Part shown: in pieces, positions 49,304 to 56,993 of the stretch
Numbering within the stretch: position 1 is the stretch's first letter
Layout: every line of letters starts with the position of its first letter
Origin: Alphaproteobacteria bacterium
GTDB taxonomy: Bacteria > Pseudomonadota > Alphaproteobacteria > Geminicoccales > Geminicoccaceae
Direction: 5' to 3'
Length of the DNA stretch: 64,000 bases
Assembly: GCA_026982705.1 (NCBI GenBank)
Contig: JALSGP010000006.1
Location: 1-64,000, forward strand
Notes under the pieces: generated by a model
Told to the model about the DNA's origin: nothing
What the model saw: only the letters and a program-made list of their open reading frames with translations
Databases searched by the model: none
Program-made: the position numbers and the translations under genes

Positions 49304-50791
49304 TTACGCGCCCCGCGGCGCAAGTCGCAGTCCGGGACGCAGCCGGCGGAAGGGCAGTTTCCGCGGATCGACGGGCATGTGACCCGGCGATTCCACCAGC
49401 AGGATCTCCTCGGCCAGCGGACCGAAATCGGCCCGGAAATGGACGGTACTCTTGAGGGCGAGGATGCGGCACCGTTCCGGTTCGACGCCGACGTGCCGGA
49501 AGGGCGCCCGGTCGGCGGCCTGCATGCGGCGGCTGGTCACCACCACCTCCACCCCGGGGGCCCTGTGCGGGGCGAGCCGCGCCATGGGGCCCAGCTCCAG
49601 CCGGTTGCCCCGGTACATGGGTCCCGTCGCCACCGTGTGTCCGTCGCCGAGCGCCCGGACCTCCCAGTCCGCCACCACCGGCTCCACGCCCGCCGGGCCG
49701 TGGCGGCCGCCCAGCGGCAGGCCCGCGAGGAGGGCGCCGGTGCCGGCGGCATGGGCGGCCCGCGCCGCCTCGGGATCGCACAGGAGCCCCAGCACCGTAT
49801 CGGGTGCCCGCGCCGCCGTCAGCGCCCGCAGCAGGCCGGTGGTGTCGGCGGTGCCGCCGGCGCCCGGATTGTCCTGCACGTCGGCGAGGATCACCGGCCG
49901 CCGGCGGGGGCGGGCGAGGGCCTCCCGCACCGCCGCCTCCGGTGACCACAGCCGGCCGGCGAAGCGGGGCTCGGCCTCGGCATACAGCGCCGCGAGACGC
50001 CGTCCCACCCGCGTCACCGCCGTCCCGTCCTCGCCGTAGACCAGCACCGAGGGACCGAGCCAGAAGGTGTCGGAGGCGGGAAAGCCCATGCAGAGGGAGG
50101 GCACGGTGCCGCTCGCGGCCCCGAGCTCCGCCACCGCCGCATAGAGCCCACGGGCCGGCTCCGCCTCGGTGCTCTGGAAGGGCAGCGGCACCAGATAGTC
50201 GGGCTTGTGATGGAAGCGGGCGAGGGGGCGGCCCCGGGCGAGCCTGCGACGCAGCAGTTCCACCGCCCGCATGCCCGTCTCCGCCAGGTCCACGTGGGGA
50301 TAGGTGCGGTAGGCCACGAGAGCGTCGGCCCGCGCCACCATGGCCTCGGAGACGTTGGCGTGGAGGTCGAGGGCGCACACCAGCGGGAGGTCGCCGACGA
50401 GATTCCGGATACGGGCGAGCAGTTCGCCCTCGCCGTCGTCGAGGTGCTCGCACACCATCGCCCCGTGCAGGTCCAGCACCATGCCGTCGAGGCGGCCGGC
50501 GGTGCGGATGCGGACCTCGAAGCGCGTCCACAGCGCCTCGAAGGCCTCGCGGGTGACCGGCCCCGAGGGGCAGGCGTTGGCCCAGACCAGCGGCACCACG
50601 GTGGCGCCGGCGGCGCGCAGGGCCTCCACCATCCCGGCGACGGCGAGATTGCGCCCCGCCACGCCCGGCGGGAGATCCTCGCCCTCCAGCAGCGGCGGCC
50701 AGGCGTCGGCCTCGAGGAAGCGCTCGAGGGTGGCGGGCTGGGGCGCGAAGCTGTTGGTCTCGTGATGGAGACCACCGACGGCGATGCGCAT
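49304..50791 (-). CDS. M81 family metallopeptidase (MlrC-like)
   Basis: 495 residues. RIAVGGLHHETNSFAPQPAT is the hallmark N terminus of the microcystinase C family, with VLDLHGAMVCEHLDDGEGELLARIR, CALDLHANVSEAMV, the metal site MGFPASDTFW, and ILADVQDNPGAGGTADTTGLLRAL in the C-terminal domain. Founding members open small peptides such as linearised microcystin, but most, as here, have unknown substrates. ATG 50791. It lies downstream of speE after 53 bases containing a hairpin. Confidence 0.9.
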   Translation of the reverse strand: MRIAVGGLHHETNSFAPQPATLERFLEADAWPPLLEGEDLPPGVAGRNLAVAGMVEALRAAGATVVPLVWANACPSGPVTREAFEALWTRFEVRIRTAGRLDGMVLDLHGAMVCEHLDDGEGELLARIRNLVGDLPLVCALDLHANVSEAMVARADALVAYRTYPHVDLAETGMRAVELLRRRLARGRPLARFHHKPDYLVPLPFQSTEAEPARGLYAAVAELGAASGTVPSLCMGFPASDTFWLGPSVLVYGEDGTAVTRVGRRLAALYAEAEPRFAGRLWSPEAAVREALARPRRRPVILADVQDNPGAGGTADTTGLLRALTAARAPDTVLGLLCDPEAARAAHAAGTGALLAGLPLGGRHGPAGVEPVVADWEVRALGDGHTVATGPMYRGNRLELGPMARLAPHRAPGVEVVVTSRRMQAADRAPFRHVGVEPERCRILALKSTVHFRADFGPLAEEILLVESPGHMPVDPRKLPFRRLRPGLRLAPRGA

Positions 50792-50817
50792 GCCGGACCT
50801 CCCCCACGAAGGCCGAC

Positions 50818-50837
50818 GGGGCGGATCGCTCCGCCCC
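50818..50837 (-). terminator. Probable terminator after speE
   Basis: An 8-bp perfect stem, GGGGCGGA (50818-50825) with TCCGCCCC (50830-50837), lies seven bases after the speE stop in the short gap before the M81 peptidase gene. The tail, read on the minus strand, is GTCGGCCTTCG. It suggests speDE is its own unit. Confidence 0.5.
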
Positions 50838-50844
50838 GCGGCAC

Positions 50845-51720
50845 TCAGTCCGCCTCCGTCTCCGCCGCCTTCGCCGCCAGCGCCACGAGATGGGGGGGCG
50901 GGCGGAAGCTCGCCCAGTGGATCTCCGGCGTGTAGTAGCGCAGCCCCTGGATGCCGGTCTCGGCGAAGCGGCCGCGGAGGGTCTCGAGATCGAGCTGCCG
51001 GTGGGCGGGTTCGTCGGTGGCCCAGCCCAGCGACATGAAGCCGCCGATGTAGGTGGGCACGGCGCAGACGTAGAAGAACACGTCGCGGAAGCCGGCGCGG
51101 CGCTTGTTGCGCTGGGTGTCCACCAGCTCCTGCTTCTCGATGGCCGGATTGCCCGTCTGGGTGACGAGGATGCCGCCGGGGGCGAGGCGCCGGCGGCAGG
51201 CGGCGTAGAACTCGGCGGTGAACAGCACCGCCCCCGGACCCTGCGGGTCGGTGGAATCGACGATGATCACGTCGAAGGCCGGTCCGTCCCCGGCCATGTA
51301 CTTCGCGCCGTCGGCCACCACCAGCTCGTAGCGGGGATCGTCGAAGGCACCGCCGCTCAGCTCGGGGAAGTACTTCCGGCAGAACTCGATCACCCCCGGG
51401 TCGATCTCCACGTGGGTGACGCGTTCCACCGAGCGGTGGCGGCACACCTCGCGCAGGGTGCCGCCGTCGCCGCCGCCCACCACGCAGACGTGGCGCGCCG
51501 CGCCGTGGGCGAGGATGGGCACGTGGGCCAGCATCTCGTGGTAGACGAACTCGTCCTCGGTGGTGAGCTGGAGCGCGCCGTCGAGGACCAGCACGCGCCC
51601 CCAGTCCTCGTGCTCGAAGACGACGATCTCCTGCAGACCGGTGTTGCTGTGGTAGAGGACCTCCTTCACCAGCAGCGTCTGCCGCCAGCGCGGGTGGAGG
51701 GTCTCGGTGTACCAGAGCAT
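50845..51720 (-). CDS. speE: Polyamine aminopropyltransferase (spermidine synthase)
   Basis: 291 residues. The N-terminal beta-hairpin WYTETLHPRWRQTLLVKEVLYHSNTGLQEIVVFEHEDWGRVLVLDGALQLTTEDEFVYHEMLAHVP, then HVCVVGGGDGGTLREVCRHRSVERVTHVEID (aminopropyl donor site) and DVIIVDSTDPQGP are standard. It transfers aminopropyl from decarboxylated AdoMet to putrescine. ATG 51720 overlaps the speD stop (ATGA), coupling the two enzymes of one pathway. Confidence 0.97.
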   Translation of the reverse strand: MLWYTETLHPRWRQTLLVKEVLYHSNTGLQEIVVFEHEDWGRVLVLDGALQLTTEDEFVYHEMLAHVPILAHGAARHVCVVGGGDGGTLREVCRHRSVERVTHVEIDPGVIEFCRKYFPELSGGAFDDPRYELVVADGAKYMAGDGPAFDVIIVDSTDPQGPGAVLFTAEFYAACRRRLAPGGILVTQTGNPAIEKQELVDTQRNKRRAGFRDVFFYVCAVPTYIGGFMSLGWATDEPAHRQLDLETLRGRFAETGIQGLRYYTPEIHWASFRPPPHLVALAAKAAETEAD

Positions 51721-52208
51721 CAGAAGATCCCCCGCAGCTGTTCGGCGACGGTCATGTGGCGCGGCCGGAAGGCTTCCCGCAGCACGGGGATGCAGCGGTG
51801 GGGATCGGCGCGCCCGCACATGAAGATGTCGAAGGCGGCGAAACCGCGCTCCGGCCAGGTGTGGACGGAGATGTGGCTCTCCGCCAGCACGGCGACACCG
51901 GAGAGACCGCCGTTCGGGGTGAACTTGTGGAGATGGACGTGCAGGAGGGTGGCGCCGGCCACCTCCACGCAGCGTTCGAGCACGGCGCGCACGAAGGCCT
52001 CGTCGTCCAGCCGCTCGGCGCCCCACAGATCGAGGATCAGATGGGTGCCGGCGAAGCGGAGACCGTCGCGTTCGACGAAGTAGTCCCTGCGCTCCTCGGT
52101 GTCGGGTCGGCCGCCTTCGGTGACGAAGGCCGCTTCGGAAACCTCGGCTCGGGTGTCCAGCACCTCCGCTTCGGCTTCCATCCCGATCCGGGCGAGAGAG
52201 TAGGTCAT
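51720..52208 (-). CDS. speD: S-adenosylmethionine decarboxylase proenzyme (prokaryotic class 1)
   Basis: 162 residues. The self-processing site is Glu110-Ser111 in LAESHISVHTWPE; Ser111 becomes the pyruvoyl group. GTHLILDLWGAERLDDEAFV and FAAFDIFMCGRADPHRCIPVL are family features. There is an extra N terminus of about 45 residues before the usual start region. ATG 52208 follows GGAGGAGAG. A long 5' leader with a hairpin precedes it. Confidence 0.95.
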   Translation of the reverse strand: MTYSLARIGMEAEAEVLDTRAEVSEAAFVTEGGRPDTEERRDYFVERDGLRFAGTHLILDLWGAERLDDEAFVRAVLERCVEVAGATLLHVHLHKFTPNGGLSGVAVLAESHISVHTWPERGFAAFDIFMCGRADPHRCIPVLREAFRPRHMTVAEQLRGIF

Positions 52209-52368
52209 GGCTCTCCTCCTCGACTCGGATGGAAGTGAAGGGTCGGCCCCGGAGGGCCTCGACCGGCGGTTCCGCGGGCGGGAGCCCGAAGGCTCTGCGA
52301 GAGTCCTGCAGCCGTGCTCGAACGTGGGGCCGTGCTGCCGATCGCGTCCCGCCCGGTACGAACGACAA

Positions 52369-52402
52369 AACGCACCCCCCGGCCGGGCCGAAGCAGTGCG
52401 TT
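52369..52402 (-). promoter_or_regulatory. Terminator-like hairpin in the speD leader
   Basis: On the minus strand, AACGCAC (52402-52396) pairs with GTGCGTT (52375-52369) around a GC-rich inner region and is followed by TTGTCG, giving a short T-run at the stem base. It lies between the proposed promoter and the speD start, where an attenuator would sit. No known riboswitch class was recognised. Confidence 0.4.
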
Positions 52403-52432
52403 CCGCCGCTCGCGCGGCTCGACTGCGAGGGC

Positions 52433-52460
52433 GATTTAGTCGTTCCGGCGCACTTTGCAA
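52433..52460 (-). promoter_or_regulatory. Putative sigma-70-type promoter of speDE
   Basis: On the minus strand, TTGCAA (52460-52455) and TAAATC (52438-52433) are separated by 16 bases. This is one of the few AT-richer patches in the region. It lies just after the ccdA stop and implies a 5' leader of about 220 bases before speD. Confidence 0.45.
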
Positions 52461-52476
52461 GCGCCCGTCGCGGCGC

Positions 52477-53211
52477 TCAGCCCACGAGTTGGAACCAGGG
52501 GACCGTCTCCAGCAGCCAGAAGGAGAAACTCTGCAAGAGGCCGGTCACCATGGCGATGCCCACCAGCACCATCGCCGCCCCCATCACCTGCTGCAGCCGG
52601 CGGCCGGTCGCGGTGAGGCGGCGCATGCGGCGCAGCAGCGCGTCCACGAACCAGGCCGCCAGCAGGAAGGGTACGCCGAGACCGGCGGAATAGACGGCGA
52701 GCAGCGCCACGCCCTGCGGCAGACTCGCGGTGCTGGCGGTCATGGTGAGGATGGCGCCCAGCACCGGCCCGATGCAGGGCGTCCAGCCGAAGGCGAAGGC
52801 GGTCCCCATCACGTAGGCGCCGAGGGGACGTCCGCCCGGCAGCTCGAGGTGGAGGCGGAACTCGCGCCCCAGCGCGCCCAGCGGCGAGAGGCCGAGGAGA
52901 TGGAGGCCGAAGAGGGCGATCAGCACGCCGGCGGCGACGGTCAGTTCCTCCTTCCACTGCAGCAGCGTCCGGCCCAGCCACGAGGCGCTGGCACCGAAGG
53001 CCACGAACACCGTCGAGAAGCCGAAGACGAAGAAGAGCCCGAAGAAGAGCGCCCGCAGCCGTGCCGAACGCCGTTCCCGCAGCTCCTCGAGCTCGGTTCC
53101 GGCCACGTAGGAGACATAGCCCGGCACCAGCGGCAGGACGCAGGGCGAGAGAAAGGAGAGGATGCCGGCGACGAAGACGGTGGCGAGGCCGAGTTCGGAG
53201 ATCCCACCCAC
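52477..53211 (-). CDS. ccdA: Cytochrome c biogenesis protein CcdA (thiol-disulfide transporter)
   Basis: 244 residues with six transmembrane helices. The redox-active cysteines are C24 (FLSPCVLPLVPGYVSY) and C146 (GWTPCIGPVLGAIL), each in its conserved Pro-Cys setting. The protein carries reducing equivalents from cytoplasmic thioredoxin to the periplasm for cytochrome c maturation and related thiol reduction. ATG 53211. The M23 peptidase gene lies 81 bases upstream on the same strand. Confidence 0.94.
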   Translation of the reverse strand: MGGISELGLATVFVAGILSFLSPCVLPLVPGYVSYVAGTELEELRERRSARLRALFFGLFFVFGFSTVFVAFGASASWLGRTLLQWKEELTVAAGVLIALFGLHLLGLSPLGALGREFRLHLELPGGRPLGAYVMGTAFAFGWTPCIGPVLGAILTMTASTASLPQGVALLAVYSAGLGVPFLLAAWFVDALLRRMRRLTATGRRLQQVMGAAMVLVGIAMVTGLLQSFSFWLLETVPWFQLVG

Positions 53212-53292
53212 GGACGGCGCTCCCGGACCCTGGTCCCGGCCCCGCCAATTGGTGGCCGCGGGCGCCGGCGCAAGGGTGCGCGCCGTCGCGAC

Positions 53293-54261
53293 TCATTCGA
53301 CGGTGAAGGTGAAGGTCTCGCGGCGGACGGCGTCGCCGCGCCGCACCGTGACCTCGGCCCGATAGGTGCCGGGCCGCCAGCCGCCCCCGGGCCGGCGGCG
53401 GCCGGCATAGCGCATTCCCAGCGCCCGGTCCTTCTCCACCTCGGTGAGCTGCTGGAACAGCAGCCGCCCCTCCGGTCCGCGGATGCGGAAGTCCACGAGA
53501 TCGCCGCGGCGGAGGTGGAAGGCGCGCACCCACAGCACCAGCGCCGGGGCGGTGCGGGCCACCCGTCGGAGTCCGCGGAAGTCGCCGCGCAGCACCTGGG
53601 CGAGCCGCGGCGGACGCACGGCGAGACCGACGCCGGTGACCACCGGCAGCGGCCCCGCCCGCGGATCCCCGATCGGGCCGAAGAGCTCCGGGAAACGGGC
53701 GCGCGGGTCCAGGAGCCACCCCTCGCGGGCGAGCTGGAGGTGGAGGTGGGGGAAGTTCGTGAGACCCGAGAGCCCCACGAGGCCCAGCAGCGCCCCCGCG
53801 TCCACCCGGTCGCCCCGCCGCACCATGACGCTGCCACGGCGCAGATGGCAGTACTGGACGAGCAGACCGTCGGCCGCGCGGATGCGCACCCCGTTGCCGC
53901 ATTCGCGTCCGGCCACCGCCTCGCGGCCGCGACGGCCGAGCGCCCCGTCCGCCTCACCGTCGCGCACCGCCACCACGGTGCCGGCCACCAGCGCGCGGAC
54001 GGCAATGCCCTCGATCATGGCGAGGAGATCGGGGACGGCGATGTCGAGGCCGCGGTGGTCCTCGTCGGCGGGACTCCACGGGCCGTCGACGCCGCCCGCC
54101 AGCGCCCGCGGTCCCGGCACCCGCACCACCCAGCAGTCGCGGCCCAGGGTGCAGTCGAGGGGAAAGCGCGCCGCACGCACCGGCCCCGTCCCCGGAAGGG
54201 TAAGCAGGAGCAGCGCGAGCCACGCGACGCGGCGCACCGCGGCGAGAGCGAGGGCGGGCAT
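53293..54261 (-). CDS. M23 family metallopeptidase, exported
   Basis: 322 residues. A signal peptide (VAWLALLLLTLPGTGPVRA) is followed by an LytM-type domain with zinc ligands His69 and Asp73 (HRGLD) and His172/His174 (FPHLHLQL), all present. The C-terminal ~120 residues are predicted beta-rich (PALVLWVRAFHLRRGDLVDFRIRGPEG and YRAEVTVRRGDAVRRETFTFTVE). It probably acts on peptidoglycan in the periplasm, or as an EnvC-like activator, though the intact zinc site favours enzymatic activity. ATG 54261. Confidence 0.85.
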   Translation of the reverse strand: MPALALAAVRRVAWLALLLLTLPGTGPVRAARFPLDCTLGRDCWVVRVPGPRALAGGVDGPWSPADEDHRGLDIAVPDLLAMIEGIAVRALVAGTVVAVRDGEADGALGRRGREAVAGRECGNGVRIRAADGLLVQYCHLRRGSVMVRRGDRVDAGALLGLVGLSGLTNFPHLHLQLAREGWLLDPRARFPELFGPIGDPRAGPLPVVTGVGLAVRPPRLAQVLRGDFRGLRRVARTAPALVLWVRAFHLRRGDLVDFRIRGPEGRLLFQQLTEVEKDRALGMRYAGRRRPGGGWRPGTYRAEVTVRRGDAVRRETFTFTVE

Positions 54262-54349
54262 GGGGCGCCTCCTGGCGGGTCCACCCGAGGGTAGAGTGCG
54301 CCCGGCAGGTGTGGCAAGGATCCGGCCGCCCTCGGACGGGGTCGGCGGA

Positions 54350-54378
54350 TTGAACCGACTCCAGAGATCCTCTAGATC
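54350..54378 (+). promoter_or_regulatory. Possible promoter of the NRAMP-Usp gene
   Basis: TTGAAC (54350-54355) and TAGATC (54373-54378) are 17 bases apart and 24 bases upstream of the start. The match is moderate. No manganese riboswitch or MntR/Mur box was recognised. Confidence 0.35.
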
Positions 54379-54402
54379 CGTCCCGGTCGTGGGAGACCCG
54401 GC

Positions 54403-56313
54403 ATGAGCGAGACCGCCCGGTCCCTCGGCGAGCACCACGCCAGCATCGCCCTGCCCCGTCGCGGACCCCTCTGGCGCCGCTGGTTCGCCGTGGCGGGACC
54501 GGCGCTGCTGGTCTCCGTGGGCTACATGGATCCCGGCAACTGGGCCACCGACCTCGCCGGCGGCAGCCGCTACGAATACGCGCTGCTGTGGGTGCTGCTG
54601 ATGTCGAACCTGATGGCCATGCTCCTGCAGAGCCTGGCCGCCCGGCTCGGCATCGTGCGTCGGCGCGATCTCGCCCAGGCGTGCCGCGAGCGCTTCCCGC
54701 GCCCCGTCAATCTCGCCCTCTACGTGATGGCCGAGATCGCCATCATCGCCACCGATCTCGCCGAGGTGCTGGGCTCGGCCATCGCCCTCCAGCTCCTCTT
54801 CGGTCTGCCGCTCTTGTGGGGCGTCGCCCTCACCACCCTCGACGTCCTCCTGCTGCTGGCCCTCTCCAGCTACGGGATCCGCAAGCTGGAGGCGCTGATC
54901 CTCTCCTTCGTGGTGATGATCGGCGGGGGGTTCCTCGTGGAGATCTGGCTGGCCGATCCCGACTGGGGACGGGTGGCGGCCGGCCTCGTCCCCTCGCTGC
55001 CGGATGCCGGCGCCCTCTACATCGCCGTCGGCATCCTCGGCGCCACCGTCATGCCCCACAATCTCTACCTCCACTCGGCCCTGGTGCAGACGCGGCGGAC
55101 GCCCGATCCGGAGTCGATCCGCCAGGCGGTGCGGCTCAACACCGTCGATTCGGTGCTCTCCCTCAATCTCGCCTTCCTGGTCAACGCCGCGATCCTGATC
55201 ATGGCGGCGGCGGTGTTCTACCGTGCCGGCGTCGAGGTGGCCGAGATCCAGGATGCCCACAGGCTGCTGGAGCCGCTCCTGGGCAGCACGGTGGCGCCGC
55301 TGGTCTTCGCCCTGGCGCTGCTGGCGGCGGGCCAGAGTTCCACCATCACCGCCACCCTCGCCGGCCAGATCGTCATGGAGGGCTTCCTCAACATCCGCAT
55401 TCGCCCGTGGCTGCGGCGGCTGATCACCCGTCTGCTGGCGGCGGCGCCGGCGGTGTTCGTGATCCTCTTCATGGGCGAGGATCGCACCGGCGAGCTGCTG
55501 GTGCTCAGTCAGGTGGTGCTCTCCCTGCAACTGCCCTTCGCCGTGATCCCGCTGATCCATTTCGTCTCCGACCGGGAGACCATGGGCGCGTTCGCGGTGG
55601 GGCGGCTGGTACGGACCCTGGCCTGGGCGGTGGCGGCGCTGATCGTGGGGCTCAACCTCAATCTCGTCGTCGGCGAGATCACCGCCTGGACCGCCGACGA
55701 CCCCACGGGACCGCTGGCCCTCGCGCTCCATGCCCTGCTCGCCGCGGTGCTGCTGCTGTTGGCCTATGTGACCTTCGCCCCGCTCCTCGCCCGCCTGCGC
55801 GGCATCCGGGTCCCCGTCCGCAGCATCGACATCCACGGGACCGCCGCCCGGACCGTGGCGCTGCCGGAGGCCGCGCCCCGCTACCGCCGGATCGCGGTCG
55901 CCCTGGATTTCGGCGGCGGTGAGGAACGGGTGCTGGCCGAGGCCCTGCGGCAGGTCGATCCCCGCACGGGTGAACTGCTGCTGCTGCACGTGGCCGAGAG
56001 CCCGGTCGCCCGCGTCTACGGTGCCGAGGCCGAGGACTACGAGGTGGAACAGGACCGGGCGCGGCTGGAGGCGCTGGTGGAGCGCCTGCGCGCCCACGGC
56101 GTGCGGGCCCGCTACCGGCTCGGCCGCGGCGATCCCCTCTCGGAGCTGGCGCGTCTGTGCGCCGAGGAGGCGGTGGAGCTGCTGGTGGTGGGTGCCCACG
56201 GTCATCGTGGCGTCGAGGACGTGCTGTTCGGGGCGACGGTGAGTGGGCTGCGCCACCGGCTCGCCATTCCGGTGCTGGTGGTCCCGCCCCCGGCCGCCGA
56301 CGGGACGCGGTAG
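54403..56313 (+). CDS. NRAMP metal-ion transporter fused to a universal stress protein domain
   Basis: 636 residues. Residues 1-470 form an NRAMP divalent-metal/proton symporter: DPGN at 43-46 in TM1, MPHN at 217-220 in TM6 (the metal-binding Asp, Asn and Met), and about 11 membrane helices. Residues about 488-631 form a UspA domain (YRRIAVALDFGGG at the start; VVGAHGHRGVEDVLFGATVSGLRHRLAIPVLVV at the end, with the ATP-binding G-x2-G-x9-G-S/T-like motif). MntH proteins are normally about 410-440 residues. The added cytoplasmic domain could couple uptake to ATP or stress state (inference). ATG 54403. It is transcribed toward the aio genes. Confidence 0.9.
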   Translation: MSETARSLGEHHASIALPRRGPLWRRWFAVAGPALLVSVGYMDPGNWATDLAGGSRYEYALLWVLLMSNLMAMLLQSLAARLGIVRRRDLAQACRERFPRPVNLALYVMAEIAIIATDLAEVLGSAIALQLLFGLPLLWGVALTTLDVLLLLALSSYGIRKLEALILSFVVMIGGGFLVEIWLADPDWGRVAAGLVPSLPDAGALYIAVGILGATVMPHNLYLHSALVQTRRTPDPESIRQAVRLNTVDSVLSLNLAFLVNAAILIMAAAVFYRAGVEVAEIQDAHRLLEPLLGSTVAPLVFALALLAAGQSSTITATLAGQIVMEGFLNIRIRPWLRRLITRLLAAAPAVFVILFMGEDRTGELLVLSQVVLSLQLPFAVIPLIHFVSDRETMGAFAVGRLVRTLAWAVAALIVGLNLNLVVGEITAWTADDPTGPLALALHALLAAVLLLLAYVTFAPLLARLRGIRVPVRSIDIHGTAARTVALPEAAPRYRRIAVALDFGGGEERVLAEALRQVDPRTGELLLLHVAESPVARVYGAEAEDYEVEQDRARLEALVERLRAHGVRARYRLGRGDPLSELARLCAEEAVELLVVGAHGHRGVEDVLFGATVSGLRHRLAIPVLVVPPPAADGTR

Positions 56314-56376
56314 GACCGCTGGTCGCCGCGTGCTCGACGGATCAGACTCCTCCCAACGACGACGGGGAGGGGGGCG

Positions 56377-56736
56377 GTGATCCGGCGAGCGTGGACCCGA
56401 CGCGGGCTCCTGGCGACGGCGGCGGGACTCGCGGCGACGGCCGGGGCGCGCGAGCCGCTGCGACTGGGTCTCACGCCGGTGTTCCTCGACAACGACCTGA
56501 TCCTGCTCCGGCGGCTGCAGGCCCATCTCGAGGCCCGGACGGGATGGCCCTGCCGGCTGGTCAAGCGCCGCAGCTATCAGGAGATCACCGTGCTGCTGCT
56601 GGCCGGCCGCGATCTGGAACGTTTCGCCCGCCGGTTCGGCGTGGACGTGGGCGGCCTCGCGCCCGAGGCGGCGCGGCTGCTCGGCATCTCCCGCACCACC
56701 CTGTGGGAGAAGATGCGTCGCTACGGGCTGGGCTGA
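56377..56736 (+). pseudogene. Fusion remnant: AioX-like N terminus joined to AioR-like C terminus
   Basis: 119 codons from GTG 56377, preceded by GGGGAGGGGG. Residues 1-25 are a signal with a twin arginine (TRRGLLATAAG). Residues 26-78 (EPLRLGLTPVFLDND, LQAHLEARTGWPCRLVKRRSYQEITVLLLAG) match the start of AioX/PhnD-like periplasmic oxyanion-binding proteins. From about residue 79 (base 56611) the sequence changes to DLERFARRFG and EAARLLGISRTTLWEKMRRYGL, the Fis-type helix-turn-helix that ends NtrC-family activators such as AioR. The lost middle would hold most of AioX, the AioS kinase, and the AioR receiver and AAA+ domains. The product cannot bind arsenite like AioX or activate sigma-54. The assignment rests on motifs and on position next to aioBA. 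Confidence 0.7.
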
Positions 56737-56737
56737 C

Positions 56738-56785
56738 GTTCGAAGATCCGGACGTGCCGCGCCGCCCGCGTCCGGTGGATCGAAC
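56738..56785 (+). promoter_or_regulatory. Long imperfect inverted repeat after the AioX/AioR remnant
   Basis: Arms GTTCGA-N4-CCGGACG (56738-56754) and CGTCCGG-N4-TCGAAC (56769-56785) are symmetric, with a 4-base internal mismatch and a 14-base loop. It begins right after the remnant's stop, so it could be the old aioR terminator. It also lies 43-90 bases upstream of the sigma-54 promoter, where an activator would bind. No T-run follows. Confidence 0.5.
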
Positions 56786-56827
56786 GCCGGCCGCCGGCGG
56801 GTGACGGGTCTCCGGCGCTTCCCGCTC

Positions 56828-56843
56828 TGGCACGGTTCCTGCT
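56828..56843 (+). promoter_or_regulatory. Sigma-54 (-24/-12) promoter upstream of aioBA
   Basis: TGGCACGGTTCCTGCT has the invariant GG (56829-56830) and GC (56841-56842) with exact spacing, matching TGGCACG-N4-TTGCW at nearly every conserved base. The predicted transcription start is near 56854, about 140 bases before aioB. Arsenite-induced aio operons in other proteobacteria use such promoters with AioR. Confidence 0.75.
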
Positions 56844-56916
56844 TCGTCGGACGATGACCGGCCACCGGGGCCGGTCGCGGGAGGGAGCGACGGCCGCCCG
56901 CGGGACCCTCGGGCCC

Positions 56917-56930
56917 TTGACGCGGATCAA
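56917..56930 (+). promoter_or_regulatory. FNR/FixK-type binding site upstream of aioB
   Basis: TTGACGCGGATCAA fits TTGA-N6-TCAA, the FNR, FnrL and FixK consensus of alphaproteobacteria, and matches TTGAT-N4-ATCAA at nine of ten bases. A TATCGG element at 56954-56959 is placed as the -10 of a class II promoter, with a start near 56965 and a leader of about 29 bases to aioB. Confidence 0.65.
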
Positions 56931-56993
56931 GGTGGCACCCGGCGGCCGCCCTCTATCGGACCTTCGGCATATGCGCATGCGGTGGAGGAGGCG

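Noticed and set aside
54262-54402. Manganese (yybP-ykoY) riboswitch before the NRAMP gene
   Set aside because: The conserved purine-rich loops are not found; only a simple hairpin around GGTCGG/CCGAC is visible.
53293-56865. A 1190-codon open frame on the minus strand covering the NRAMP-Usp gene
   Set aside because: Only its last 322 codons (the M23 peptidase) look like protein. The rest is the GC-driven antisense shadow of a clear NRAMP gene.
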